DNA of 64,000 nucleotides from Anisakis pegreffii (taxonomy: Eukaryota > Nematoda > Chromadorea > Rhabditida > Anisakidae). The position numbers were made by a program, and so were the translations under genes. Below the pieces are notes generated by a model that searched no databases, was not told the DNA's origin, and was given only the letters and a program-made list of their open reading frames with translations. The stretch spans positions 310,001-374,000 of the forward strand of contig JAPYMA010000597.1 of assembly GCA_035041965.1 (NCBI GenBank), given 5' to 3'. This document shows positions 13,401 through 26,900 of the stretch, piece after piece. Each line of letters begins with the position of its first letter. The stretch's first letter is position 1.

Positions 13401-16400
13401 CATCGAGGCATTCGCCTGAAAAGAAGGTTGCTTTACAAAATTATTTCTCAACTAATATATTTAAAAATTGTTAACTTGTCATCTGTCTCAATTCCAATCC
13501 TGAAATCGAATTCAGACTGACAATCTCAAACTTTCAATTTTGTGAGGTTGGCAGATCACTCTTTGAATGTTATGGTCACCGTGTAAGTTACTGGGATTTT
13601 CGTTTTAGATTCTTAACGAACATCGTTCACCAATCTGCTCTCCAGACGAGTTGACCAACGTTTTAGGCGCCGAGCAAACTCAGGTTCAATTTTGTCTTAT
13701 ATTAGCTTTTGTTGTGATGAGTTTTGATACGCATAAATCAGTGGTTCTCATAGGGGTGAAATTACCCATTTTGGGTAATTTGGAGGTGTCAAGTGGTAAT
13801 GGAGGGGATCGGGAAATCAGTATTTTGTGCAGTTGTTACGCATAACAGGGTTTTCATTTGTTTTATTTGGGTTTTCATTCTTTTTCTTGCTGTTGTAATC
13901 GCTCTCATAACTTTTATCACCAAAAATGTTCTCTTGTGCTAATTTCTCATTCATTTTACTCAACAGTTAAGGTCAAATTCTCATTCTATCAAATACACTC
14001 CATAATTGATCATTGGACTATCGAACGTCGTTGATCAATTGTATTCGATTGCTGTATTGTTGACTTCGGCTGTCAACGCTCGTCAGTATATTCAGTAAAT
14101 AGTATATGCTAAAGAATAAGAAATTGATCCTAACTGTGAAGTGAAACGAGACGAAGGGAATGAGAATAACTCATGAAGAGTGCGATATTCGCATGTGATA
14201 GCTATAAGAGTGAACACAACACGTCTGAAAAGAATGAGAATCCATCTGAATCAGTTTGAAGTGAGCGTGTCATAGACAATAGCTTTTTATGCAATCATAA
14301 TCAATTGCAATGATGAGGAACACAACAGTCTAAGAGAAGGCCCAGTGATGTCGATTACTATCATGGACATGTTAATAAGATTGAACGTAACGCTCGTCTG
14401 AACATAACATATGCAATTTTTATATTCAAAGGGGGGAGGGATAACGGCGGTTTGCCAGTTCGTCAAAAGGGGTAATGGAGCACCCGAACGTTAGAAAGAC
14501 TGGCTTAAGTGAACCAAATAAATTGGCCAGGAGAAGCATGACTAAAATCTCATTGTTCTATGTTCTATGTTACATGGCTAGAAATTGCTAAGTATTTGAT
14601 TGATTCTTGCAAACATAAAAATACTGATCAGCCTCACTGTCCTGTCCATTCACTTCATCAACTGATAATAATCGCCTATGAGAATTCGTTATGAGTCAAA
14701 TACCATCTCAAATCAGCTCGGTGAATCGATTCAGCATGGAAATGTTATGAATTGATTCAATTGATAGATTCTTTCCATATATTCCATATATTTAATAGCT
14801 TCTGAGTAGGCAATTCGAAAATTTCATTCAGGCGCATATTCGAATTTGGGACTCAATAACGTTGCATACGTTACGTGTGCTTGGTACCAACGATGCCTCA
14901 TTTGAAAAGGGTATTTCATGCGTATCGTTCAGTCGTTTCGACGGTGGCACGTTGTTGGCTGCTGTGGACGATTCTTATGAGCATACTTTGAGTGTATGGG
15001 AATGGCACAAAAGTAAACGCTTAACTGAAACGAAGGTGAGCCGAAATTTTCAGTGCCCTGAGTCATCAACATTTATCGCTTATTTGCTTATAATTAGCAT
15101 AATCGCCTGGGTCGGTCCTTCATTTCTACCAAGAATGGTCATCTTTTCAACCATCTCTTCCCGTTGCTGACCTTCGCCTTCGAACCTTCGCAATCATCTT
15201 CTAAGCCCACCCGGAAATTCTCGTATTCTTTGCCAAACTATTTAACGAAACTATTGTCTCCAAATAGGGTCATTGCAATAAATGTTTTTAGGTTGTTTCA
15301 TAAGTTCACTAAAACTTACAGAGTGCTAATGATCAAGTGTTCGCTTGCGAATTTCATCCACAACTAAAAAATTTGATCATTGCGGCCGGCAAAGGGCATT
15401 TCAACTTTTGGTTCTTTGATGGTAGCACACTCAGCAAGAAACCAGCCCTTTTCGATGTGAGTCACTCGCCAAGTTTGTTCACATATTATTCATAGCGATT
15501 GTTAGAAATGAGATGCATATCTATGAGAAATCACACCAGAAAATCGGTGTACTACAGTTCTTGAATAACATATGTTCCTAGACATTACAACTGGTATAGA
15601 TTGCGATGCTTTTACTATGAATTTCTAAAGAATGTGATTATTTCATATTATACATAGATACTCTTGTAAAATAAGATCGTCTATTGCAGATTTATGCAGA
15701 TTTTGATGCGGAACGAATAGACTGACTATGAGAAATGCCTCATGTATGAAAGTCGGTAGAATGATTCATTTGAGTGGCAGTTTCATCTCAAAGAAATTCA
15801 GTTGATTGCATGCGGAAGTAATTATCGTTTCAGGGTCGCGACAAACCTAAACATGTACTGTCGATTTGTTTTGCTGATAACGGCTATGTGATATCGGGCG
15901 ATTCGAACGGAACAATTGCGGCTTGGGATCCGAAGATTGTTAAAGTTGTTAACCAAGCGTTCAGGGTTGGTGAAGCATTCTTATTGGTGTTCAATACTTA
16001 CTGTTTGTTAGATTTTATACGACGCTGTTTCGTTTTTAACAATTAATCAACATTCATGCGATTTTGTGATCAAATATAGCAATTTGAAAAGAGTGACAAT
16101 TTCAGGTGCATGAAGGAGGCGTTTGGGCGTTGTGCTTGCTGAATAACGGTCATATTGTATCGGGTGGAAAGGATGGAATTCTTGCCGAATGGAGTGTTCC
16201 TGATCTCATTAAAATGCATTCCTATTCTTCCGTTAGTCTTAATACTCTTAGTCATTCATCGCTCTTATCAGTTGATCACATTATTTGAATTGTTATGAAT
16301 GTTTTTGTTCGTTCTCGCAATGAGCTTGTTTTGCGAGCGATTTGCTGGCAATACTTACATTGAGATTGAGGAGTTAGTTTTCTGTCTGATCGAATAAATC

Positions 16401-18524
16401 TACTGCAGTTGCCCGACGATGCTGGTATTATTCGCACAATAGCTCCTGCGGCTGGATCAGCACTTTTAGTTGGCACAACACGAAATGCGATACTGCGTGG
16501 TAACATGAACACTGGATTTGAGTATATCCTCCAGGTATATTCCTCAATTGTTTATCCCATTTTGATCTCTTCAAAGTATAATTGTTCTGATTTAAACTTT
16601 TATTCAATCCGAGTCGATTATCGCTAACGTTGAATTGATAAATCAAATTGAAATGTCTTATCTTTCCACTGCTGAAGATCTTACATATTTTAGGGTCATG
16701 CCGAAGAGCTTTGGGCGTTGTGTGCACATCCGTTATTGGCGCAGTTCTTGACTGGTTCAATCGATGGAACGTTGAGGCTATGGGATTCATTATCCAAATC
16801 AATCGTTTGGTCAATGCAAGTTCAGGTGATTGATTAATTGATTGATTTGTTGCGATCATCTTTTATCTCATCATTACCTGTTCGCCGTCCAGTCTACAGT
16901 AATTCATCCCGATCGTGCCTAAGATGACGCAATATAGATAGGATATCGGAACATGTTCTGGGTTCCACATTCACAAGTTCGACAGTCAAAGAATCTCATT
17001 TAGAAAAGTTTTCAGCGAAAAACGTTGAACTCATAAATTGGGAAACTTCAGGAACAAAAGAATGTTATTGAAGCGAATGAATTTTTGATGTTGCAGGATG
17101 GTATTTCGTGCGTTGATTTTCATCCGTCTGGGAATTGTTTTGCAGTTGGTACACCGATTGGCTCGTGGATCGTTTACGATACAACAAATCGAGAAGCCTT
17201 GAACACAATAGCCGAGCCGTCGAAAGCCATATCAACTCTCCGCTTTTCGCCCGATGGTAAATCCATTGCCATCGCAACAAAGGTGCCATCATTATGCTTG
17301 TCTTCCATAATATAACTCATAGCTTTTATAATATCCTTCGCCTTTATCTCAATTTCCATTTTGAAACGACCTTTTTTTTAGTTTCATCTTGCGCTTTCTG
17401 AATATTCCGATTTCGTACTGCTTTCGAGCAGGTGCAGTTTTCTGGATGTCACTTTCTGAACAGATGTTATCATTTCACAACTTTGAAAAAATAAATACTC
17501 TGTTGAATTAAAATATTGGAGAAAACTTACATAGAATAGTTACACTTGAAAGGTTGGTTTGGAATTTGGTCAATTTCGAGTGATGCAAAGTCTGCGTTTT
17601 TTTTCAGGAATCTCATTTCTACCTCTACGCTATATCCGAAAATCTTGAATATTACATTAAAAGCGCGGAGTTCTCGGTCAGTTTTCTCGCAAAGTAATTC
17701 GTTTTAGAGTTTATCAATTTGACAATTTTGCGTTTTGAAAAATGTGAAAACATATCTCATGAAGGCTATAAAAGCTTATGTTTTTTTAATGCAAATCCGT
17801 TTTCAGGGTTTTACACCCTATATCACAACAATGGATTGGTCTACGGATAGCGTCTTGATACGAACAAACACAAGCGAATTCGAGCAACATATCTGTGAGC
17901 TTTTGAGATTTTGTTTTTATCAGCTCGTCTAAATCGGCGGAATTTTTGGTGTCGAATGACTGACCGGTGAATTGTTTACTTCTAGGGAATACGACAACAG
18001 GTGCTTTGGCTGAGACGAGTTTGATACGTGCCGCGGAATGGTCTACGTCCAGATGCATGGTGTCGTTCGAGAACGGTTGCATCACGCAAACTCTGCCTGG
18101 TATTATGGCCATTGAACGCTCACCAGATTCTGCTTCTGTGGCCGTTGCCATAGATAACGGTGCTATTCGTTTCTATCAGTACCCAACCACCACTGTGACA
18201 GTAAGTTGTATTCCTGATCAGTTTGTTTCGTTTTCATTCGAAATTCCTCATCAATCACACACGTTTGCCATAATTTTACGAAAGCATTTGTAAAAATTCT
18301 CAAGAATCGCACTCAAAATCCATCAAATGAGGCCCACTTCAAATGAGGCTCAGTAGAAAGAAATCCACCTCCAGTTAAAACGTGAATTGATTGAAGTGCA
18401 ATTTCAGGCAATCTATGGTGAGATTTTCGGCCATAGTCCATTTATCGCAAATATCGCCTTTCTACCGTCTCGTTTGATCAGCATCGGCGCCAAAGACTCA
18501 GCCATATTTCACTGGCGATTATAA
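7488..18524 (+). CDS. elp-1: EMAP-like (ELP-1 type) microtubule-associated protein, 19 exons
   Basis: This is an echinoderm-microtubule-associated-protein-like protein of about 950 aa. Family members bind microtubules through the HELP/WD40 region; C. elegans ELP-1 is the closest relative I recall. Exons: 7488-7680, 8459-8544, 9079-9220, 9783-9949, 10407-10762, 12392-12556, 12803-12946, 13357-13426, 14832-15035, 15322-15456, 15834-15965, 16106-16231, 16409-16534, 16694-16825, 17097-17282, 17608-17676, 17807-17894, 17986-18200, 18408-18524. Phases agree across all introns. Residues 65-125 form a coiled coil (LRERVYELERKVQSQEDEL, then TADLLRRLTILEQ). Residues 140-310 are Ser/Asn-rich and probably disordered. 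The HELP region starts near residue 315 (VFIRGKPVSL, LDWVNGYRGRD, QRHYLQHTSEVKC). About a dozen WD-like blades follow (HIRIWDS, LSVWEW, IAAWDP, LAEWSV, LRLWDS), ending IFHWRL and stop. The start ATG at 7488 is the first in frame; a non-ATG or upstream-exon start is possible. Introns 3, 5 and 8 carry hairpins, a minisatellite and a hAT-like element. Confidence 0.93.
9489..9518. repeat. Perfect 13-bp stem hairpin in elp-1 intron 3
   Basis: TTGTGCTGATCAC and its exact reverse complement flank a four-base CGAA loop. It sits within the intron at 9221-9782 of the EMAP-like gene and overlaps no exon. It may be a foldback remnant or a structured intronic RNA. Confidence 0.85.
9601..9673. repeat. 31-bp stem imperfect hairpin in elp-1 intron 3
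   Basis: Arms 9601-9631 and 9643-9673 are reverse complements with three mismatches and enclose an 11-base loop. It lies 80 bases after the hairpin at 9489-9518, in the same intron. The pairing is long enough to form a stable stem in RNA or a cruciform in DNA. It resembles a small foldback element, though I saw no second copy in the window. Confidence 0.85.
11903..11975. repeat. ATCAGTCAAA minisatellite in elp-1 intron 5
   Basis: About five imperfect copies of ATCAGTCAAA, with spacer variants, are strung together here, inside the 10763-12391 intron of the EMAP-like gene. The rest of that intron has no exon I can support. Confidence 0.7.
13739..14502 (+). mobile_element. Non-autonomous hAT-like element, copy A (elp-1 intron 8)
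   Basis: The left end begins CAGTGGTTCTCA and the degenerate right end finishes at ACTG. Flanking octamers gcataaat and gcttaagt agree at 6 of 8 positions, which fits an aged 8-bp target duplication. A short internal palindrome (AAATTACCC / GGGTAATTT) lies just inside the left end. Body sequence is shared with the copies at 23278 and 38930. No transposase frame is present. CAGTGGTTCTCA-type ends and 8-bp target duplications are typical of hAT transposons; the class assignment is inference from these ends. Confidence 0.75.
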
Positions 18525-19850
18525 TGCTGTTGTCTTTAGCACCATCTCTCAGTATCATTCAAAGTCTATCAAATGTCATGAAAAGTGAACAGATCGCGCA
18601 TGAAAATGTTTGTCATCTTTTACAGAACTTAGATCTGCTCATACGTAGCATCTCAAAACACATCTCAGAAACTACGATTGAAATCGAGATTGAAACTAAA
18701 TTTTGAAGATATGCCATGGTGGTGAAAACTTCTTCGGATAAATATTCATTTGCCTGATTTTTGTTACCGTTGATGACCATATATCTCTCTCTTCGCTTCT
18801 GATCACTGAATCATTTGTCACTAATTTGCAACACAATGTGATGTATTCTGTTCATTCATTCAGATTTATATTGGTTGTAGAAAGTTATTGTGTTTATTGA
18901 ATTGAATTGCGTTAGAATTGCGCTGATGAATGATTTGATTTTGATAATCGTATTTATTTGTGTAACGCGTTCCTTGTACTCTGCTTTGAGCAGTTTGTGT
19001 ATGTCGAGCTTGAATGGTATGAAAAACGTTTGCAGCGAGTAAATTTGAAGATCATCTAATTGTAAGCCTAGAATAAGAGAGACGAAATTCACTGGTAAAG
19101 TGGCATCCAGAGATTCACGAGTAAGCTAGAACCATTTAATATTTGTGTAAATAGAGGGCGACTATGAGCACACTGGCGACGGTAATTGACGGAAGGTCAA
19201 AATTTTATTTTAACTCGGAATCTTCGAAAATGTAACTCATATTCTGATAGTACACAAATTTCGTCGTTCGGTTACCGTCACTAAAGCAAACCCTGCAAAA
19301 AGTGTGCATCTAGTTGAAAAAGTTTTCGCTGCAGTCAATCATTATGAATGGAGATTTGTTCATCATCATCATGATCTGCGTTGTATCTTTTCTGTATTTT
19401 TATATTCCATAAATGACCTCAAAACCATGACTGATTATTGTCAATTTTCGCAGTGAATTATTTGGCATGCCTCGTTCGTTAGTTGTGAGTAGTTGTTTAT
19501 CACAATTATTGTTATCGTTGCTGTCATTAACGATATGACGATAATGATTTCTATTTAAGTAATGTTTTGAATATCGTTACAGCTGTGATTATTATGGTCA
19601 TTATTTATTGCGACTGCAGTAACAATTTTTTTTTTGAATCACCAACGTGTGAGCAAGCGATTTTCTTCATTTTTATTCACTGACTCGTATTCTGAATTAT
19701 CAGTTAATACCGTATCAGTTGAGCAGATTCTTTGCCATCCAAACGCAAAGAATTCTTTGTTATCATATATGTTTGCTTCATATATGGTGATTCATTTCAT
19801 GGTCAGTTTCCATTTGATAAAAATGGAACATTTCTCCTGATGTGAGTAAA
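18525..19850. other. Spacer downstream of the EMAP-like gene
   Basis: No exon is supported here. It should contain the 3' UTR of the EMAP-like gene; GATAAATA near 18736 is a weak polyadenylation candidate. A GA/TAA-rich imperfect triplet tract lies at roughly 19490-19600. Confidence 0.4.
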
Positions 19851-20621
19851 ATGCACCATTCCAGTTCAAAGGCTGTGAAGACATCAGTAAACCACTTTGC
19901 AAAAAAAAAACTTTGGAATAAATTTGACACTTTGGAACGAATGTCGCTGAGTGCAAAAGAATTTTATGACAACATCAAATAATATTTGTAATATTTGATC
20001 ATTTATGCAACAGGCAAAATACATGGCGTTGAAAGAGTCGACAAGAAGACATTTTAGTAGTGAGAAGAGGCATGTAATTAATTACGCTTTTGATAGCGAT
20101 ATGACAGTCATAACGACATCTTTATGACAGTGATAATGGCAATATTAGCGGTAATAACAACACCAGGAATGGTCATAGGAATAACGAAAGTAACAGCAGT
20201 GTTAACGTTTGTATCATCATCATATCACAGTCAAAGTTTGATGATGTTACAAGAGTTGTGCCGTGATTAAAGGGGCAGTCAAGAGTTTGAGCGTGATTTA
20301 CTGGATGCAGTTGATGAGGATGACGATCTTGACACCGACGATCTTGAGGTTGTTATGGTCTTTTCCTCAGAAATTTTCGACAGTTTATCATCAGACGGTG
20401 TCGATGACTTACTGCTATCATCAGAGGAATCTGCTTCATCACCAGAATACGTCTCGAATGAAGAGTATGTCCCACCTCCATCGACGGTTACCGTCGTCCC
20501 TTCATCGCTTTTCGAGTTGCCGTTTTCCTGGAATGATTGTGGAATTCAAAAAATTCATGTTGACGTAAAACGATCACAAAAATTCAGCTATGACGATCAG
20601 CATAAGATCATTTACGTATAG
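19851..20621 (+). CDS. Candidate small acidic protein, unidentified
   Basis: I do not recognise this protein. The strongest part is the terminal frame running to the stop at 20621. It is rich in Asp, Glu and Ser (LLDAVDEDDDLDTDDLE, then LLLSSEESASSPEYVSNEEY) and ends in a less acidic stretch closing with HKIIYV. Its codon use is more balanced than the flanking AT-rich DNA. A plausible 5' part is an ATG exon 19851-19886 (donor GTAAAC), then 20014-20073 after a CAACAG acceptor. The last exon could begin near 20292; that junction is uncertain because the acceptors there are weak. The whole model would give about 141 aa. It lies between the EMAP-like gene and the convergent FAM161-like gene. It could instead be two unrelated open frames or a decayed gene. 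Confidence 0.35.
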
Positions 20622-20826
20622 TCAGTGCATATCACACATATAGGTATTGACCAATATTCGTTGACTTATTTATTTATCCCGTGTGCTGTTCATATGATGC
20701 TAGCAAAACTATGACACACCGAAAATATGACGATGTGAACCAATCGTAATGATTTGCATCATAAAACTGCTTAACCCGCATGAAAGGCATTCAGTTGAAT
20801 TAAATGCTTATAAGTTATCTCATTAG

Positions 20827-20852
20827 TTATATATATATATATATATATATAT
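20827..20852. repeat. (AT)n microsatellite
   Basis: About 13 uninterrupted AT dinucleotides lie between the candidate gene on the left and the last exon of the FAM161-like gene on the right. Confidence 0.95.
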
Positions 20853-20931
20853 GTTAAAAAGCTTTATATAAGTTAAAGTTATAACTTATAAATTATATAT
20901 AAGTTAAAGTCGAAGACAAAGAAAGAATTCT

Positions 20932-23900
20932 TCAAGTTACATGTTTCAACGACTTCCGTGAGGAACCAGAAGCTGTAGAGGATCTAGAAGAGGCGAGTTC
21001 TTGTACGCTGTTGCTGGTGGCTCTGGCTGAAGACGAGTCCTTGAAAGTAACCTTTTTAATGCCACTTCTCACCTTTGCCATGCTCTCTTCGTATTTCTTC
21101 TGGAACCTGAAATTCAAACCGAATATTCTACTTAATACACAACTCAAATCCAAAAGTCAGTAAGTGATAAATGATCTACATTCTGATCATTATCATTAAT
21201 GGTTTACAAGGAATAATTTAGTGAATATCGACCGGGAATATAAATGAATACTAGTGTGTGCAGATAAATCTAAGATCAGAATGCAAATTGCAAAATGAAA
21301 GCACCTTTGCTTTTCGATAAGCATTTCTTGTTGTTCCAGCACTAAAGCCCTACTCAGCAACCTTCGATTCATCGCTTCTAGTTCTTGACGATACTCTTCA
21401 GTTCGATTTGCCTGCTCTCGTCTGAATATTTGCTTGAGATTGAAATTTACGATTCAGAATTTCAAAAAAAATCATTGGGAAAATCGTTGATCTAGCAGTA
21501 TCAATCGTTGATGAGCTGTTTGAATAATAATTGAAAACACTAAACGGAACATGCAAACGAAAAGAAGTATCGGACGATTTAAGAATTAGATGAAACCAAT
21601 AGATATGCGAACGAAGATGCACTCTTATGTCCATTATTAGGAAATGGTGAGCGAAGTCTACCAGTACAAATGGAGGCAATTGAAAACAGAGGTCAAATCA
21701 AGTTCGATGTTACAATTTGGTTGTGGCGATTAAGTTGAAAGCGGATTAAATTCGATTCATTCAGTGGTGAACCTTTTTTCCTCAAGTTTCCTCTTGACGT
21801 CATCCAAAACAACTCCTTCGGCCGACAACCGTTGCCTTAGCCGTTGTCGATAGATTTGGTGATCCTCTTTGACTGCCTTCCAAAAGTCTCTCGACCGATT
21901 CTTTTCGGCTTCCAGTTTTTGCATCCGCCATCTGTAATTTATTGATACATCACTAAAAGGCATAAAACGCTAGTTGAGTTCAAGCATCAGAACTTTTTTG
22001 CGTTGTATGATCTGTATTGATATACTTGCTGTTTGGTTTTGCCGTTTGCAAGCATTCCAATAAAACTGGGTCTGAGCACTGCGATAGTTTTCCGATGGTT
22101 TCCGCAACTTTTTGAAGATACGACTCTCAGATGGATTCAAATGAAACTTGCAACAATCAATATTTCTGAAAGAATACTGGAAGCTTCCAAAATTCCTATT
22201 AGAAGGAGGAATTCTAGGGAAATGCTGAATCAATCTAAATATTCGTGGATTATCAAGAACGACTGACATCATGCTTTGTGATAATGACAAGTTGATCATT
22301 TTTCAAAATCCATGGATTCGTGGAAACCAGTTAGACTGAAAGCGAATGAATTTCATCACTGACTTGATTGCTTCATTCCGCAGCAGAGAGGCTTGATTCA
22401 AACGAACTCTATGGGCACCAGCAGCAGATGAGTCGGCGGTGGCCAAATTCGTCACCGAAAAGCATCGTCGTCGCAAGTTTTTCGGGTTATCGGATGCCGA
22501 TGTTGGTTTGCACTGAATCGATCATTCATTCAATCCTATCACAGTCAACTTTTCATATTTTTCTACATGCAAATTTGCATGCAAATTCACTAAAAAGTTT
22601 TCACTCGTTTCACTTAAGCGCAGTGATTTCACATACAAACGGCGCACCATGGTGTGAGCTTGGATCACTTGCTCGATGTTTCTTGATCATAAAATGTTTA
22701 ATAATGAATGATAGCTGTGCCGTGAGTCGGCATAGACTCATATTCGTATTCAGCCTGTGAGTTGTGGCCAAGTTTGACTAGCAATACGGCTGAATTTCTG
22801 AGACAGAATGATCGAATGATCGAAAACAATGTGATCAAAAGGATATTTGCAGCGATGGTACACAAATTGAATAAGAGCCCACAAAATTAGCAAAACTAAC
22901 ATTGTGTGATCGAATTCGATCATCAGATTCGAAATGAAACGGTTTCGCGATAGTTGTCGGTTTCACGGGTGCTTTATCGAGTTTGTCGTTGAGGCGTTGA
23001 TGAAGACGTTTGAAATCAGGTATCTAAACCAACTGACTGAGTTGACAAGTACTTCTATATCAGAAACTGATCATATCACATAATTGAATTGAAAAATAAA
23101 ATTCAGATCTGAATGGCGTTAAGATTTTATGACGTTTCCTCTGCCGCTCTTTCTTGGGATATAAATTCTCTTGATGTTAATTTAAAACGTTGTTCTTTCG
23201 ATTACCTTCATGATATTGAACATAAGTTCATCTCCTTATCAAATTATTCACTTTAGGCATTTCAGTTCATTCTGAGACAGTAGTTCTCACGTTACCGCTT
23301 TTGATGATTGGGCAGGCTTCCGTTACCTCCCCCACTCCTCTCCCCATCGAATATGGAAATCGCATACGTTATGTTCAAATGTCCGTTATGTTCAATCTTA
23401 TTAGCACGTTAATGATGGTAATCAACATCGCTGGGCCTTCTTATACAATTAGACCGTTGTGTTCCTCATGATCAGTATTGCAATCGATTATGATTGCATG
23501 AAAAACTATTGTCTGTGACACGCTCACTTCAAACTAATTCAAATGGATTCTCATTCTTTTCAAACGTGTTGTATTCACTCTCATAGCTATCACATGCGAA
23601 TATCGTTCTCTTCATGACTTTTTATCATTCACTTCGTCTCATTTCATTTCACAGTTCCAATCAGTTTCTCATTCAGCGGCATATACTATTTACTGAAGAC
23701 GTTGACGAGTGTTGACAGCCGAAGTCAACAATACAACAATCGAATAGTATTGCTCAACAACGTTCCACAGTCAAATGATCAATTACAGAGTGTATTTGAT
23801 AGAATGAGAATTTGACTTTAATTATTCTTTGAAATGAATGAGAAATGAACAGAAGTGAACACTTTTGGTGATAAAAGGTATGAGAGTGATTATAGTAGCA

Positions 23901-26900
23901 AGGAAAAGAATGAAAACTCTGTTAGACCCGGACGAGCTAATGATATTCAGGAAATATGAGAATGAAGAGTATTGCCATTTACATCTCCGAGTTAAAAAAC
24001 AATCATAATGACGTTCTGATAAAATAACAACTGCACGAAATACTACAATAATTTTCCGACCCCTTCCATTACCCCTTTACACCTCCAAATTACCGAAAAT
24101 GGGTAATTTCACCCCCATAAGAACTACTGTCCTAAGACGTATAACAAACCGATTTGGATGGCGGTAGTGGAGGTACATATTGTTCAGCAGCACACACCCG
24201 ACTATGGCGAATGTGATTTTGAACTTTCGAACGAACAGCTCTCTCCTAAATTCAGCATTTCCGTACAAACAAGCATCACTTCCAAACTTGAGATAACTAC
24301 ATTTCGATTTCATTCTAACAGGTTGTTTGTCGATCAGTCTTTCTTGTAAGGAGATGCCTGTCAACATATTTCACTGATAGCTTCAAGCTAGATATATTTC
24401 ACGGAATTATTTTAAAACATTTCGCTCATTTCTTATGGACGTTTCACAATACGATATCATCAGTGAATATTGATCGGTAAATGCATCAAGTGTATAATAA
24501 CCAAATGCGATAGAGCACCTGCATTCCGCGAGGCTCTTTACTTTGTTCGATCATCTTAATGGCACGTTCAGCCTTAGCTTTTGCTCGGAACGCGGCTTGA
24601 ATCTCGTCTTTGTGCGGAGGCAAATAAACACTCAGCGGTACATCATTCGCCTTGAAAGTCTCTCGTCGTTGCCATTCGGATGCATCTGCACTCGCACATC
24701 GACGCATATGGTAATTGGTTAGTGGACGATGACAGTACGATGCACCTCGAACGGCACTGAATGGTCGTCGAGTACTCTTGCTCATTTCTATTGCGCGATG
24801 GTGACGTTCTTCACGAGCCTTTAAATTCTTACATTCATTTGCTAACTGAAGCCGGATATTATTAGGTGAGTACTTGAAGCGCTGAAGATTGGCAACGGAA
24901 GATAGACAACTCACACGTTCCATATCATCCAGCAACTGTTCATACCTCGGCTCGTATGTCGATCTTGGTACCTGTCTTGCTTTGAACCTGAATTAAAGCA
25001 AGCATTTGGCCGAGAATCCAGTGCGATTTCACTGATGGAACAATTCAAATGATGTTCGGTCAAATAGATTTTGGATGAAATTCATGAATTCATCAATTCC
25101 TCCGTATTTGACTGTTTGTTTTCAGTCCTCAAATTCATTTTACGAATCTAAATTGAAATAAAATAGCGTCTCAAAGAGCAAAATCCCTTCACACATACCT
25201 GAGTTTGTTAGTTGCGTGTCTGTTTTCACGTAGTTGCTCTTGTTTCTCCTCCATCAAACTGTTCAGAAACTTTTGTGAATATGTGGCTTTTATTGGCCTC
25301 TTCTCATCCCTGAATAGAAAGAAACATTTTGAAATTGTACGCAAAATAATGCAAGTGCATTTACAGGATTTGTAAAATCGTTGTCAAGCCATTCACAGTA
25401 ACATTTTTACTATTAGATTACTACCGCAGTTTCAGCGAGTGTATCTATACCAGTCCAGAGTCATTACAGTGGGTTGAATGAAGTGGATTGCTTAATTTTG
25501 CAATCTATCAACCCACCTCAGTGTCATCTTGAACGGTTTCGGCACAGTAATCTGAGGAATCCATTCTTCTTCAGTGAACTGAACTGTTTTCTCCTCCTGC
25601 CAGCATTCACAACTGTGCAATAGCGATTGCATTGACTTGGAACGCTGCTGATCGCCCAAATAACCACGATTACAGTAATCTGAAGGGTATTGGATGATGC
25701 ACATGCTCCTGTTGTGTCTTCCAAATAACATAATGACAAGAGTTTGATGGGCACAAAAGAAAATGAATGGGGCATAAAAGCATGAATTGATGCTTTCTGA
25801 CAAGTGTTATAAATCTACTAGAGAAAAGCTTTGAATCTCAAAAGGTCTTTTTTTGGGCCGTTTAAAAGCAGATGGGATGTTAATCGGGAAGGAGTGCGTG
25901 TGACCAAGCAGAAAGAAATTGATGGAAGTATCAAGGTAAAAACAAAGATTTGTATTCATTTAATGTGACGGGAAATTGAATAACTTTAAAAGCTCAATGA
26001 ATGCACAGGTTCAATTTGTTTTCAAATGTCAAGTGAACGTGTAGTTACTGCAAATAAAGAATATGCTATGAAGCAATCTTAATGAACCAAAAGCATTACC
26101 GAACATATCAGCATCATATTCACTCGTTGACAGATGTGGAGGTGCCACCGTATGATGATAATGATGGTCAACATTGGTATTATAGAGCGATTCAATGATC
26201 GAGAATGTCTGCTTATGTTGTTGACGTAATCGGCTCAAATTCGCCATGAAATCCTTGTCGTGAAGGCGACTCTCATCCTGATCAAGCAAACGTTTTGCAG
26301 TGTTTATGTCAATTTCCATCATTAACTGATACAATCACCTAACTTCTCTGATGCAAGCATCTTGTCTAATTGCACAGGTGAAAGTAAGATTGATACTAGC
26401 ATTGACCGCAAAAACACTCTCATTGCTGAATTATACATGGGATCGCTAAGGTTTGGTCGGTTTCATGGTTCCGGGAAACACAAAGGATTGATATCGTATA
26501 AGCACAAAAGGATAAAGTCATTCTGCCAACAGTTCCACTTCATCATGTGAATCAATAAGGCAGTACAAGACGATTATGCAAGCACAAAGGGATAAGATGG
26601 TCATCCAACAGTACATACAAATATTCTATTTCGTCATGCATATTTTATATCCATGTACATGTATCCCATCTTATACGTAAATAGTTAAGGTACTAAGCGA
26701 AAGGTTGACTTATATATCACTTTTGTCCATAGATCACTTTCGCCCGACTGACAAATCGTATCGTTTGCGCTCCATCGCTACACGTGCAGTTCGTTATCCA
26801 TTTATTTAAAGGGACCGAAGTTTCGTTGGATTTTCAAAAAAAGTTAAGTCGAGATTGAAAAGGGACTCACCGAGATGATCGCTTGTAAAAATCGATCAGT

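Noticed and set aside
22368..22760. 130-codon plus-strand frame
   Set aside because: Its first part is antisense to exon 6 of the FAM161-like gene; it is a shadow.
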